A stretch of DNA of 64,000 bases from an uncultured Treponema sp. (lineage in GTDB: Bacteria; Spirochaetota; Spirochaetia; Treponematales; Treponemataceae), in NCBI GenBank assembly GCA_946631855.1, contig CAMPAL010000001.1:1-64000 (forward strand), written 5' to 3'. The position numbers and the translations under genes were made by a program. The notes under the pieces were generated by a model. It searched no databases, was not told the origin of the DNA, and worked only from the letters and a program-made list of their open reading frames with translations. Below are positions 25,412 to 33,677 of this stretch, in pieces. Numbering within the stretch: the stretch's first letter is position 1; each line of letters starts with the position of its first letter.

Positions 25412-26068
25412 TTGAGCAATATACTTGAAAAACTTTTAGCTTTAGCAAACGATAAGTGCAATTCTTTTGAAAGTGCTTTGGCCTATAAAATGTATCTTAA
25501 ACTAAAAGATAAGTTTTCAGAAGAAGAAGCTGTCAAGAAAGCAAATGAAGAAGCTGAAAAAGAGTGGAATGCTTATGATAGTTCTACATGGTCTGAGGAT
25601 GAAAGAAAAGAATACGATTACTGGCGTGGCGGAAAATTCTCTTTTGAAAGAACAGAAAAATTTCTCAATGAAGTGTACAAAGTTGAAGGTGGATATCTTA
25701 TAAGACGTTGGAATTATTTGAATGCAATGTCTTTTCATTACATAACTCAGTTACGTACCTTTGGGAATGAATATGAAGGCGTAAGAAAAAATTGCCTTAA
25801 AAAGATTGCCTTTTTTGAGCAACTTCAAGAAGATGAGTTTGGAAAAGATGAATATGATGATTACGATTGGTACACAGAAACAGAAGGCACAATTAAATTT
25901 GAAAGATTCCAGGGGCAAGATAATAAAAAAGTAGGCAATCCAAAAATAAATTATCTCATGTTTATTGAAGGGAGTTTGATTTCACTGCTTGAAAGCTTTT
26001 ACCCTAAAGATGCATTCAAAAATGCAAAAAGTTTCGAAAGTAATGCAATTGCAAAATTAGAGTATTAA
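25412..26068 (+). CDS. Unknown acidic protein, TTG start
   Basis: The track ORF opens at 25367, before the promoter-like CCCTATAATATT (about 25377-25390). TTG at 25412 behind aaggcaggtattaaa gives MSNILEKLL and 218 aa. Helical and acidic; no family recognised. Confidence 0.55.
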   Translation: MSNILEKLLALANDKCNSFESALAYKMYLKLKDKFSEEEAVKKANEEAEKEWNAYDSSTWSEDERKEYDYWRGGKFSFERTEKFLNEVYKVEGGYLIRRWNYLNAMSFHYITQLRTFGNEYEGVRKNCLKKIAFFEQLQEDEFGKDEYDDYDWYTETEGTIKFERFQGQDNKKVGNPKINYLMFIEGSLISLLESFYPKDAFKNAKSFESNAIAKLEY

Positions 26069-26102
26069 AAAAAGGTTCCCTTTTTACAGGAACCTTTTTC
26101 CA
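26069..26102. terminator. Bidirectional terminator
   Basis: AAAGGTTCC/GGAACCTTT hairpin with T-runs on both sides, between convergent genes. Confidence 0.85.
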
Positions 26103-26107
26103 AAATT

Positions 26108-27445
26108 TTAGCGGCGTCTATTTATCTTTCTTCTTATAGCTTCCTTCAAACGTCTAATACGAGCCCTTCTCCTTATTGCTTCTTTGAGGTCTGTATCCGC
26201 ATTTTCAATGTCGTCTTTTGTAGTGACAAAAACCTTATCAACAGTTCCATCCCTATCTTCATCTACTCCGTAATAGCCAGGTTGTCCAAATTCCTGGCCT
26301 GCTCCTTTGGCAAGTTTTTTATCATCTGCATCTGCCAAGGTATGTACAATTCCTTGCTTTTTACCGTCTGCATTAAGAACAGCAGCGGTAGCTCTTGCTT
26401 TTGGACCGTCTTTAGCCTGAACTACAGCATCTGCATTTTTATTCTTCTGTCTGTAGAATTTTTTATCACTGCTGTTGTAAAACATTGTTTCTTTGGAAAA
26501 CTTCATGCCTTTGGTATCACCTGAAAAAGCTTGTGCATCTTCTCCAATTCTACGTTTTCTTGCAAATTTACGAGCTTCAAACAAATCTGCATAATCTTCA
26601 GGACTTAATCCTTCCAAATCATCTTTGTTTAAGAGATAACCGAGTTTTGTCATTTTGTTACCGTTTTTATCAAAACCTCCTCTGTCTTTACCCTTACTGT
26701 CAAAACCTTCTTCATCATATCCTTCACGGTCTCTTCCGTACCTGTCAAAGCCTTTACTGTTGTAACCTTCTCTATCAAAACCGTTTTTATCAATACCGTC
26801 AATAATTGTATCAACAATCATATCTCTGTTAGGATCCCAGAAAGAGTAATAAGCCTCAACATTTACTGTATCAACATAATAAGAATCTTCATTTTCATAA
26901 TCCTCGTCTTCGTAATTCTGCTTTTCTTCACAATCTCTTTCAGCATCTTCAATAGAAGAAAAGAATTCAGTGTCATATTTATCGTTTTCATTAAAGACAC
27001 CATAAATTGTAGTTTCAGCAAGAGGAGTTTGTTCAAAACCTTCTCCCCATCCATCACTCATTTGACCTTCTACATAATCTCTCAAGCTTTTTACAACGTC
27101 TTCTGTAGCTGGAACATTGAGTTTACAGGTAACAAGGAGAACACTTTCTTTTGTGTCAAAGTCAAGATAAATACCTGAAACTTTGTCATAAAGTTCATCT
27201 CCAGCCTCGAAAGCGGCTAAACCTTTTGGACCAAACTCTTTGTTATCCAACTTAACAATATCTTTGCACTTTCTGTCAGGGTCAAAGTCGAAATCGTTAT
27301 AAACAATTTCATCGTTAAACTGCATATTAAAAGTATCATTATCGATACTATCTGTCATATATGTAACTCTTGGAGCTATCTTAAAAATAACTTCGCTAGT
27401 TGAAGCAACTTCTGCTTCGCGTAGTCTTCTAAAATTTTTTTCCAT
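26108..27445 (-). CDS. Acidic protein with DxxGYD-type repeats
   Basis: 445 aa. Residues ~220-265 are a tandem of 5-7-residue units (FDREGYN, SKGFDRYG, RDREGYDEEG, KDRGGFDKNG). The N-terminus (RRLREAEVAS) and the very basic C-terminus (LKEAIRRRARIRRLKEA) carry LxEA sites of the T4 prohead-protease type. A structural or internal head protein is plausible; the repeats could bind divalent cations. No enzyme motif seen. Confidence 0.6.
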   Translation of the reverse strand: MEKNFRRLREAEVASTSEVIFKIAPRVTYMTDSIDNDTFNMQFNDEIVYNDFDFDPDRKCKDIVKLDNKEFGPKGLAAFEAGDELYDKVSGIYLDFDTKESVLLVTCKLNVPATEDVVKSLRDYVEGQMSDGWGEGFEQTPLAETTIYGVFNENDKYDTEFFSSIEDAERDCEEKQNYEDEDYENEDSYYVDTVNVEAYYSFWDPNRDMIVDTIIDGIDKNGFDREGYNSKGFDRYGRDREGYDEEGFDSKGKDRGGFDKNGNKMTKLGYLLNKDDLEGLSPEDYADLFEARKFARKRRIGEDAQAFSGDTKGMKFSKETMFYNSSDKKFYRQKNKNADAVVQAKDGPKARATAAVLNADGKKQGIVHTLADADDKKLAKGAGQEFGQPGYYGVDEDRDGTVDKVFVTTKDDIENADTDLKEAIRRRARIRRLKEAIRRKINRRR

Positions 27446-27476
27446 TCTATTAAATCTCCTGTTTTTAATAATTTAG

Positions 27477-28004
27477 TTAAAAAATTCCGTTAAGTGTAAA
27501 AACCTGTTTTAAGTCCTCCTCAAGTTCCTCTTTAGAAGATCCATAAAATTGGTCATCCCCTGTAACAATTCCATAATGATTCATAAGTGAGACTGTTGAA
27601 TGAAACCCCTCCACTATAATATCATCGTAATATTTTCCCTGTACAGAAATTTCAATAATGTTATCTTTCACTTTATACGACATTATAGCAGGGGGAGTTC
27701 TAGGATCTTCATTTTCAATGAACCCATAGTATTCACAAAACCGTTTGACAAAATTAATTGTGTCAAAAGTTGTAATACCTTCACCTGTTTTCACTTTTGA
27801 TTCTCTGATTTTTTCCAAAGTTATTTTTCCTTTTGGTAGAAACTTTTTACTCTTTTTTAATTGATTTATTCTTTGACGAGGCTCTGTTTCACTTTCAAAA
27901 ACATCTGCATTTTCAGCATTACTTGTAAATGATTTACCTTTAAGATATTTATGGCCAATTCTAGCTTTGTAAGAGTAATCTTTTTCATTCAACTTTTTAG
28001 TCAT
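27477..28004 (-). CDS. Unknown protein
   Basis: 175 aa. The basic N-terminus MTKKLNEKDYSYKAR resembles that of the gene at 43584 (MKKLNEKYRGKG), and both have an aaaaaggag-type leader. The rest differs. No domain recognised. Confidence 0.6.
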   Translation of the reverse strand: MTKKLNEKDYSYKARIGHKYLKGKSFTSNAENADVFESETEPRQRINQLKKSKKFLPKGKITLEKIRESKVKTGEGITTFDTINFVKRFCEYYGFIENEDPRTPPAIMSYKVKDNIIEISVQGKYYDDIIVEGFHSTVSLMNHYGIVTGDDQFYGSSKEELEEDLKQVFTLNGIF

Positions 28005-28102
28005 TTTTTTCTCCTTTTAATAAAATTAGAGAAAAAAATAAGTCAACAAAAAAAGAGGTTGTTTTTAATGACAACCTCTTGTTGAACTTTTTTTAAAAGA
28101 TC

Positions 28103-28483
28103 TTACTTTCGGAGAAGACCGTACTTTTGGAAAAGTTTTGAAATACACTGCACTGCTGTTTTCCTGTCAGCCCAATTACCTTGTACATAATACATCTTTT
28201 TTGCTTTTCCAAGTCCTTCCCCATTTACAAGGTTCCAAACTTTTGCACAAGCAGGGCAAACAAGATATTCATTGTAATCCTCTACAATTTCGAAGCCTGC
28301 TTCTTTCAAATCCTCAACGAGAGAAGGATTAGCTTCATATACCTCTTTTGTTATAAGAACAAGAGAATCCTTGTAAAGAACACAGCCTGGTTTCACATCC
28401 TTCAAATCTTCGTAAAACTCAAGATCTGAAATACGAAGATCCTTAAACGCGTTCTTGAAATATCTTTGTACCAAATATGCCAT
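28103..28483 (-). CDS. Unknown protein with possible CxxC site
   Basis: True start is ATG 28483 (MAYLVQRYF, 126 aa): it follows gagaggcacgaaag and the promoter at 28516-28528. The track's 148-aa version begins upstream of that promoter. Contains YLVCPACAKVWNL, half of a zinc site. Function unknown. Confidence 0.65.
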   Translation of the reverse strand: MAYLVQRYFKNAFKDLRISDLEFYEDLKDVKPGCVLYKDSLVLITKEVYEANPSLVEDLKEAGFEIVEDYNEYLVCPACAKVWNLVNGEGLGKAKKMYYVQGNWADRKTAVQCISKLFQKYGLLRK

Positions 28484-28515
28484 CTTTCGTGCCTCTCTTA
28501 ATGTATCCTTTATGT

Positions 28516-28528
28516 TTATAATATAGGG
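28516..28528 (-). promoter_or_regulatory. CTATATT-class promoter
   Basis: CCCTATATTATAA on the minus strand, with a gaggcacga leader. Confidence 0.55.
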
Positions 28529-28707
28529 TAAAAGGTGTTTTAAGACCAAAAAAATTATTTGAGAAACTTTTTTCTCAAAATATTCAATTATTTTTTAGAT
28601 TTTTTTATTTAAAGGGATAATTTTGAATTTTTATTTTTTTAGAATTCTTTAGATTTTATTCAAATTTTAATTTTTTTTAGAATTCTTTCTAGAATTTTTT
28701 AATTTTA

Positions 28708-29010
28708 TTAAAAACATCGAAAAGATGGTTGGATTCGGGAGGAATCCTGTTTCCGCCTTTCCCTCTTGATCATTATCTTTTTAGCTTTTTCAATAAGAGA
28801 AGAGTTGTATGGCCAAACAGGCTGAAGGCCCGCATCGTACATATCAACTATTAAAGCAGACCTTTCCTGTTTTTTTGAAGTATTTGTTTTGTTTTCAATA
28901 CAAACATCTCTTTTACATTTTGGACAAGTGGAAAAATTTGGATAGATTTTTTCTTCGAAATTAAAACAATTTTTTTCTTTACAATATGGGCAAATTTGAT
29001 AAACTTTCAT
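28708..29010 (-). CDS. Zinc-ribbon protein
   Basis: ATG at 29010 behind aaaggaggttgcct (100 aa). ICPYCKEKNC and TCPKCKRDVC form a four-Cys zinc ribbon, followed by a basic helix (KKIMIKRERRKQ). Likely nucleic-acid or protein binding. Immediately beyond the 3' end of the large noncoding RNA candidate. Confidence 0.65.
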   Translation of the reverse strand: MKVYQICPYCKEKNCFNFEEKIYPNFSTCPKCKRDVCIENKTNTSKKQERSALIVDMYDAGLQPVWPYNSSLIEKAKKIMIKRERRKQDSSRIQPSFRCF

Positions 29011-29035
29011 AGGCAACCTCCTTTTTTTAAAAAAG

Positions 29036-29073
29036 CAAGTTTCTTCTTATCAAAAAGAAACTTTTTTTATTTC
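29036..29073. terminator. Hairpin terminator, usable on both strands
   Basis: GTTTCTT/AAGAAAC with T-runs on either side, at the left end of the RNA candidate. Confidence 0.65.
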
Positions 29074-29655
29074 TAAAAGTTTCTCACCCCCGTTGACCCT
29101 GGAGGTTTTTAGAAACCGGGAACATTCAATATTTTCAATGTGGGTTTCCTTCGCCATTAGCAAAGGAGGTTTTACTTAACACTCAAACCTGGATGATCCC
29201 TCTCCTGCTGATTGCGTCATCAGTGCGTTAACCTGGCCCGTTCGGCTTCGTCTGTGTTAAACTTATCCTATTTCTCCGGGTTCCGTTCCTTCTTCAGTTT
29301 TTTTCACCTCTGGAACTTCTGCAATCATTACCTTGGCGGTCTGGGTACAGTGGGTTCAGCTTTTTTCAGAATTCAAACTCTTTGGTTGGACTGCGGTTCT
29401 CTTCCTGGGCCACTTTAGCAAGCCATCTGCCTTTTTCAGTTATCTCTTTTGTCCAGGTTTCCAAGCCCTTCATACTCAGATAACTTCAACCTTTTCAGCC
29501 CTTCGGGTTTTAAGTGAGAAAAATTATAAATTTCTTTTTTTTCTTAAATTCTTTGGATTTTCTTTTAGGTGGGAAAAAACAAAGGATTTGGCTGTAACTT
29601 CAGATTAGCTAAAGCGACGTCGCTAAACCTCAGCTACAGCTAATCCTTTTTATAA
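29040..29655 (-). ncRNA. Candidate large (~600 nt) structured noncoding RNA
   Basis: No convincing gene over ~780 bp, yet markedly GC-richer than the flanks. Paired elements: GGATT..GCTGTA with TACAGC..AATCC at the right end, the palindrome AGCGACGTCGCT, AGTTATCT/AGATAACT, TTAACAC/GTGTTAA, GAAACC/GGTTTC, TTTCTAAAA/TTTTAGAAA, CCCGAAGGG. Minus orientation is favoured: ACTAATTTTT (29663-29654) and CTATATT (near 29735) lie upstream and a GTTTCTT/AAGAAAC terminator at ~29036-29072. Size suggests GOLLD/ROOL-like phage RNAs; identity unproven. Confidence 0.65.
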
Positions 29656-29663
29656 AAATTAGT
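29654..29663 (-). promoter_or_regulatory. ACTAATTT motif before large RNA
   Basis: Minus-strand ACTAATTTTT just ahead of AAAAAGGATTAGCTG, where the paired region of the RNA begins. Confidence 0.4.
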
Positions 29664-29799
29664 GGAATTTTATAAAAAACTCCTCTTGAAAATATTTAGT
29701 GGAAAAAATTTTCCTCATTTTCAAAAATCAATATAGAAAAGGGGTTTTAAAAATAAAAAAAGATGCCCTTTTTTACAGAGCATCTTTTTTGTAAATCAA

Positions 29800-30501
29800 T
29801 TACTCTTCAACAGGTTTCTCTTCGACCTTTTTTGCAGCTTCCAAGAAAACTTTTTTAGTTGGAGCTTTTTCACTCTTTTGAATTGTAATCAACAACATAC
29901 CGTCTTTGAATTCATATTTCAAAGAATCTATATCATACTTTTTCGGATCAATGAAAATATTTTTGTAATACTCTCCATCCGTTCCTTTTATGCCTCTCTG
30001 CAAGAATGCATGCTTTACATTCTCATCTTCAATTTTTTCAGAAATTTTTACAGTCAAGTAATCTTCATCAAAGTCAATTGAAACTCTATCCTGAGAAATA
30101 CCCGCAAGTGCAAATCTCAAAAGTAAGCTTTTATCCTCTTTGCAAATAACATCGCAATATGGGAATTCTGTTCCTGAAACAATTGGCTCAGGGAGTTTAT
30201 TATTACATCCCTCTGGAATCAAGAAATTTGGATTTACAGAAACTGGATTTTCCAAACACAAATTTTCATAAATCTTTGCAGGAATTTCATTTGCTTTGAT
30301 TTTTTTGCCGTTTTTGTAACACTTTACATCTTCGCCATCTTTAGAGATTGCAACATAAGTGTCTCCGTTTACTTTGATTGATTTCTTTTGGTAGGAATAA
30401 TTTGCTGCGGAATCATCATTGAAAATATCCTCGAAAGGAAAACCGAAAAGATTGTAGATTGCATCATCAAAGATGCTTGAAATTGTTTTGAAACCGTTCA
30501 T
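29800..30501 (-). CDS. Hsp20/alpha-crystallin small heat-shock protein
   Basis: ATP-independent chaperone. The C-terminal ~110 aa form the alpha-crystallin domain: LLLRFALAGISQDRVSIDF, YLTVKIS, then KNIFIDPKKYD and KYEFKDGMLLITIQK (family A-x-x-x-n-G-v-L). The N-terminal ~110 aa are longer than usual and lack a known domain. RBS aaggaggaaac. Phage copies are known and may protect head or host proteins during assembly. Confidence 0.85.
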   Translation of the reverse strand: MNGFKTISSIFDDAIYNLFGFPFEDIFNDDSAANYSYQKKSIKVNGDTYVAISKDGEDVKCYKNGKKIKANEIPAKIYENLCLENPVSVNPNFLIPEGCNNKLPEPIVSGTEFPYCDVICKEDKSLLLRFALAGISQDRVSIDFDEDYLTVKISEKIEDENVKHAFLQRGIKGTDGEYYKNIFIDPKKYDIDSLKYEFKDGMLLITIQKSEKAPTKKVFLEAAKKVEEKPVEE

Positions 30502-30711
30502 AAACGCGTTTCCTCCTTATAAATAAATTTTTTCGTATATTGAAAACTTTTGAAGAAACCTTAAAAATCACTCCCAATTTTGGCGAATGTATTTTAAATC
30601 CTTTTTGTTTTTCAATGTACAATTTTAATTAGTGGAAAAATTTTTTGCAATTTTTTCATCTAACAATTTTAAATATAGCAAAGAGGGTTTTTAAAGCCAA
30701 CTAATTTCAAC
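30502..30711. promoter_or_regulatory. Divergent intergenic region
   Basis: Contains a minus-strand ACTAATTAAAATT (about 30630) for the Hsp20 gene with a long (~130 nt) leader, and a plus-strand ACTAATTTCAAC (30700-30711) abutting the ATG of the virion gene. Confidence 0.4.
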
Positions 30712-31917
30712 ATGGATTACAAGAATTATATAAATCAATGCATTGCATTTAATGATATAGAAGAACTTTGCAGGTCTTATTTTCTTTTAGGTTCAAAAAC
30801 CTGTGATTCAAATACAATGGCTTATATACAAGGGTCTGTTTATCAAATTACAGATCCAGATTGCCCTTTTGTAAATCAGATTTTTTATTGTGATGAAAAT
30901 TATTTTGGGAAAATAGATTGGTCAAAAGTAACAACTATAAACGAAGCTCAAAAAACAACTTTAAAAAGAGGGTTGACTGCGCAGTGTTTTACTTTCTTTG
31001 AAAAGACTTTGGATAATTTAGCGGTTGATGCATATACAAGGTCAATTCCGGAAAATTATGTTCCTTTTTCAAAATATGCGGAAACCTCTCAATTGGAAAA
31101 TATTTTAATTGATGATGATCAATATTATCAAATAATGCAAGTAATTGGCCAGCCTTATATTAAAGATTCCGAATTGGAATATAAAAGGCAAGCAATTTTG
31201 AAATTAGCGGTTGAACCTGCATTGAGAATGTATTATACTTATTTTCCTTTGGTACAAGAGCAAGTTTTGCAACATAGTCCAGTCGGAGATTATCTTATTC
31301 CATATCCAACAGAACCTTACCCTGCATATAAAGCAATTGCATGGGTTTCAACCGCAGGTGCAATGGGAAAAAGTGGCGGAAGCATTTCACCTTTAGCAGC
31401 TTTAGGTACAGATGTTTCTTTATATACAAGAACAGGTCAAACAACTCAAATGAATGCAGGTATTACTTATAATAAACCTGTTCCTGGATGGAATGGAAGA
31501 TCTCTTTCAGATAGCGGTTCTGCATATTCTCAAATGTCTCAAATGTGGCCGATTGCAAATACAATGAAAAATATAATGCGCAGGGAAAAATTATCAAAAA
31601 TACATATTCCTGGCAAAGGTATTTTTGCAAAAGGTTATTCAACAATGTCAGGTTATTTAAATATAATTTGGCTTTGCTGGAGTAGAGATTTTGACGATGT
31701 TGAGTTTGAGGATTGGAGTAAAGTAATTAAACTTTGCCAAGCCCATGTAAAATTTTCAATAGGTGCAATTAGAGATTTATTAAGAAGTGATTCAAATGTT
31801 CCTTTTAGAGATGGTATTCAAAAAGAAGGAAAAGAAGAAATTGATGCAATTGAAAAAGAATGGGCGGAAAATCCAATTAGAAATATTTATACACCTCAAA
31901 GAGGAGGAGTTTTGTAA
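30712..31917 (+). CDS. Probable virion structural protein
   Basis: 401 aa, rich in Tyr, Gln and Ser. The middle (YFPLVQEQVLQHSPVGDYLIPYPTEPYPAYKAIAWVST) resembles baseplate/neck proteins of large myoviruses in style. No catalytic motif. Leaderless-type start behind ACTAATTTCAAC, like other presumed late genes. Exact virion role not assigned. Confidence 0.5.
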   Translation: MDYKNYINQCIAFNDIEELCRSYFLLGSKTCDSNTMAYIQGSVYQITDPDCPFVNQIFYCDENYFGKIDWSKVTTINEAQKTTLKRGLTAQCFTFFEKTLDNLAVDAYTRSIPENYVPFSKYAETSQLENILIDDDQYYQIMQVIGQPYIKDSELEYKRQAILKLAVEPALRMYYTYFPLVQEQVLQHSPVGDYLIPYPTEPYPAYKAIAWVSTAGAMGKSGGSISPLAALGTDVSLYTRTGQTTQMNAGITYNKPVPGWNGRSLSDSGSAYSQMSQMWPIANTMKNIMRREKLSKIHIPGKGIFAKGYSTMSGYLNIIWLCWSRDFDDVEFEDWSKVIKLCQAHVKFSIGAIRDLLRSDSNVPFRDGIQKEGKEEIDAIEKEWAENPIRNIYTPQRGGVL

Positions 31918-31922
31918 TTAAA

Positions 31923-31953
31923 AAAAAGGAGGGTGTAAAAACCCTCCTTTAAT
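31923..31953. terminator. Bidirectional terminator
   Basis: AAGGAGGGT/ACCCTCCTTT between convergent genes. Confidence 0.85.
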
Positions 31954-31954
31954 T

Positions 31955-32489
31955 TTAATCGTATCCGTAATGGCCAAAAGCTACAACATCAACACCGTTA
32001 ATGTTTTTATCCATTTTGAAAGTTTCATGATTATAGTTATTACCTACCAGTTCATAATAACCTTCTTCATCATACAAACCTGAATCAAAGATAAAATTCA
32101 ACAATTCGAAAATGTTCTTTTCGTCGTCTGTCAAATACAAGTCATCTCTGTTTTTCCAAACTTTACTATTCAATGTACCATCAGTTTTCTTGAGCAAGTT
32201 AGAGATGTTTGCGTCAAAAACCTCTTTTGTTACAATTTTTAGCAGTTCTGCAATTCTTTCTTTTTCTTCCTTTGTTGACCATTTGTCTTCAGGACTTACA
32301 AGCTCATTACCATCTTCAACTACGGTTTTGTATACATCATCCAAAGATGAAAGATTTTCAGTTTCAGGATTCCACAATACCTTACCATCCACAAAACCCT
32401 CATATTCCTCTTTTGAGACTATTGTAAGTGAATGAGTTGAACTACGATGAAGAGTTGGTCTCAAATGTACCAAATCTTAAACTCTTCAT
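31955..32489 (-). CDS. FETNSSS-type phage protein with stop/frame change near N-terminus
   Basis: A good SD (aaaggaggtataaaaat) leads to ATG 32489 and MKSLRFGTFETNSSS, then TAG at 32444-32442. The remaining protein is open in another frame from TCA 32440 (THSLTIVSKEEY...). Moving from TCG (32447) to the synonymous TCA (32440) skips 7 bases and restores NSSSTHSLTI, the family signature seen in the gene at 10453 (NSSSMHCLTV). The track start at 32473 (MVHLRPTLHR) is a frame artefact. Function unknown. Confidence 0.75.
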
Positions 32490-32655
32490 ATTTTTATACC
32501 TCCTTTCTGTTTGTGAAAATAATTTTTGTGAAAAATTGAAAAACAGAATATTCAATTTTTAAAAATCTTTCAATTAAAAATATAGAGAGGACTGTTAAAT
32601 TTTTTTCACTAATTGTTTTATAGTGACGTGACAATCACTTAAAAGGAGAAATGCA

Positions 32656-33585
32656 ATGAATTACAGAAAAATCTATATGCAGATAATCTGCAAAGCTAAA
32701 AATGAAATGCTTTTAGGGCTTCGTCCAGTAAAATCTAATCAAAGAAAAAACTTTCCAAATCAATATTTTGAATTTCATCACATTCTGCCAAAATCTTTGT
32801 TTCCAAATTGGACAAAACGAGAGTCAAACATTGTACCTTTAACAGCAAGAGAGCATTTCTTTTGTCATCAACTACTTTGGAAAATCTACAAAAATCATTC
32901 AATGATTTGTGCACTTTGGCATTTAATCAACAGAATCAATTACAAAGAAAATACTAGAATTGAAATCACAAGTCGTGAGTATGAAAGAATCAAAATTGAA
33001 TTTTCAAAAACCCATTCTAAACAACAAAAAGAAAATTCTTCGAATTTTGGAAAGCATTGGTACACAAACGGAATTGAAAATATTAAAGCAAAAGATTGCC
33101 CAGAAGGTTTTCAGCCTGGAAGGTGTGGAAGTGGAAGATTAGTGGACAAGAAATCTAAAATTTATCAAAAATTGTTCAACCCTAATCAACAAAAATTGAC
33201 TCGCAAAGAAAAAATACGGTTAGGTTTAATGCAACCAAATGCTAAAGAAACTACATGGATAAATAATGGAAAAAATTGTAAAATGGTAAAACCTGAGGAA
33301 TTAGAAAATTACTTAAAAGAGGGGTGGATAAAAGGAAGAATAATTCAAAGAGATCCTAAAAAATTAAAAGAAATGGGTAGAAAACGTAGTGAAAAATGGA
33401 AGAATGATTTAGAGTGGAGAGAAAAACAAATTGAAATTAAAAAAGAAGCTATGACAGATGAAAGAAGAAGATTGATCTCAAAACAATCTAAAAAGATGTG
33501 GGAGAGAGAAGAATATAGAGAAAAAGTCTTAAAAGCTAGAAAGAAGACCCAATTGAAAAAGCAGTTAGAAAAAGCTGCAATGTGA
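32656..33585 (+). CDS. HNH homing endonuclease
   Basis: 309 aa. HNH core FEFHHILPKSLFP...SNIVPLTAREHFFCHQLLW near the N-terminus, as in the gene at 18687. It is followed by GxHWYTNGIENIKA and TTWINNGKNCKMV (short DNA-binding modules) and a Lys/Arg-rich helical tail. The leader TTTATAG...CTTAAAAGGAG can form a stem next to the SD and matches the leader at 20458. Free-standing and inserted between unrelated genes. Confidence 0.85.
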   Translation: MNYRKIYMQIICKAKNEMLLGLRPVKSNQRKNFPNQYFEFHHILPKSLFPNWTKRESNIVPLTAREHFFCHQLLWKIYKNHSMICALWHLINRINYKENTRIEITSREYERIKIEFSKTHSKQQKENSSNFGKHWYTNGIENIKAKDCPEGFQPGRCGSGRLVDKKSKIYQKLFNPNQQKLTRKEKIRLGLMQPNAKETTWINNGKNCKMVKPEELENYLKEGWIKGRIIQRDPKKLKEMGRKRSEKWKNDLEWREKQIEIKKEAMTDERRRLISKQSKKMWEREEYREKVLKARKKTQLKKQLEKAAM

Positions 33586-33677
33586 CTTTTTCAGCGGAAG
33601 GTGACAGCTTCCGTTGTCCTGCTATTATTTTTATTTAGTTACGGAATTATAGAAACCATAACTTTTTTGTTTTTTAA

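Noticed and set aside
28103-28549. 148-aa version of the gene at 28103
   Set aside because: The upstream codons overlap the CTATATT promoter; ATG 28483 follows the SD.
29212-29608. Overlapping plus-strand ORFs (68 and 91 aa)
   Set aside because: No SD, mutually overlapping frames, unusual composition, and they fall within the structured RNA candidate.
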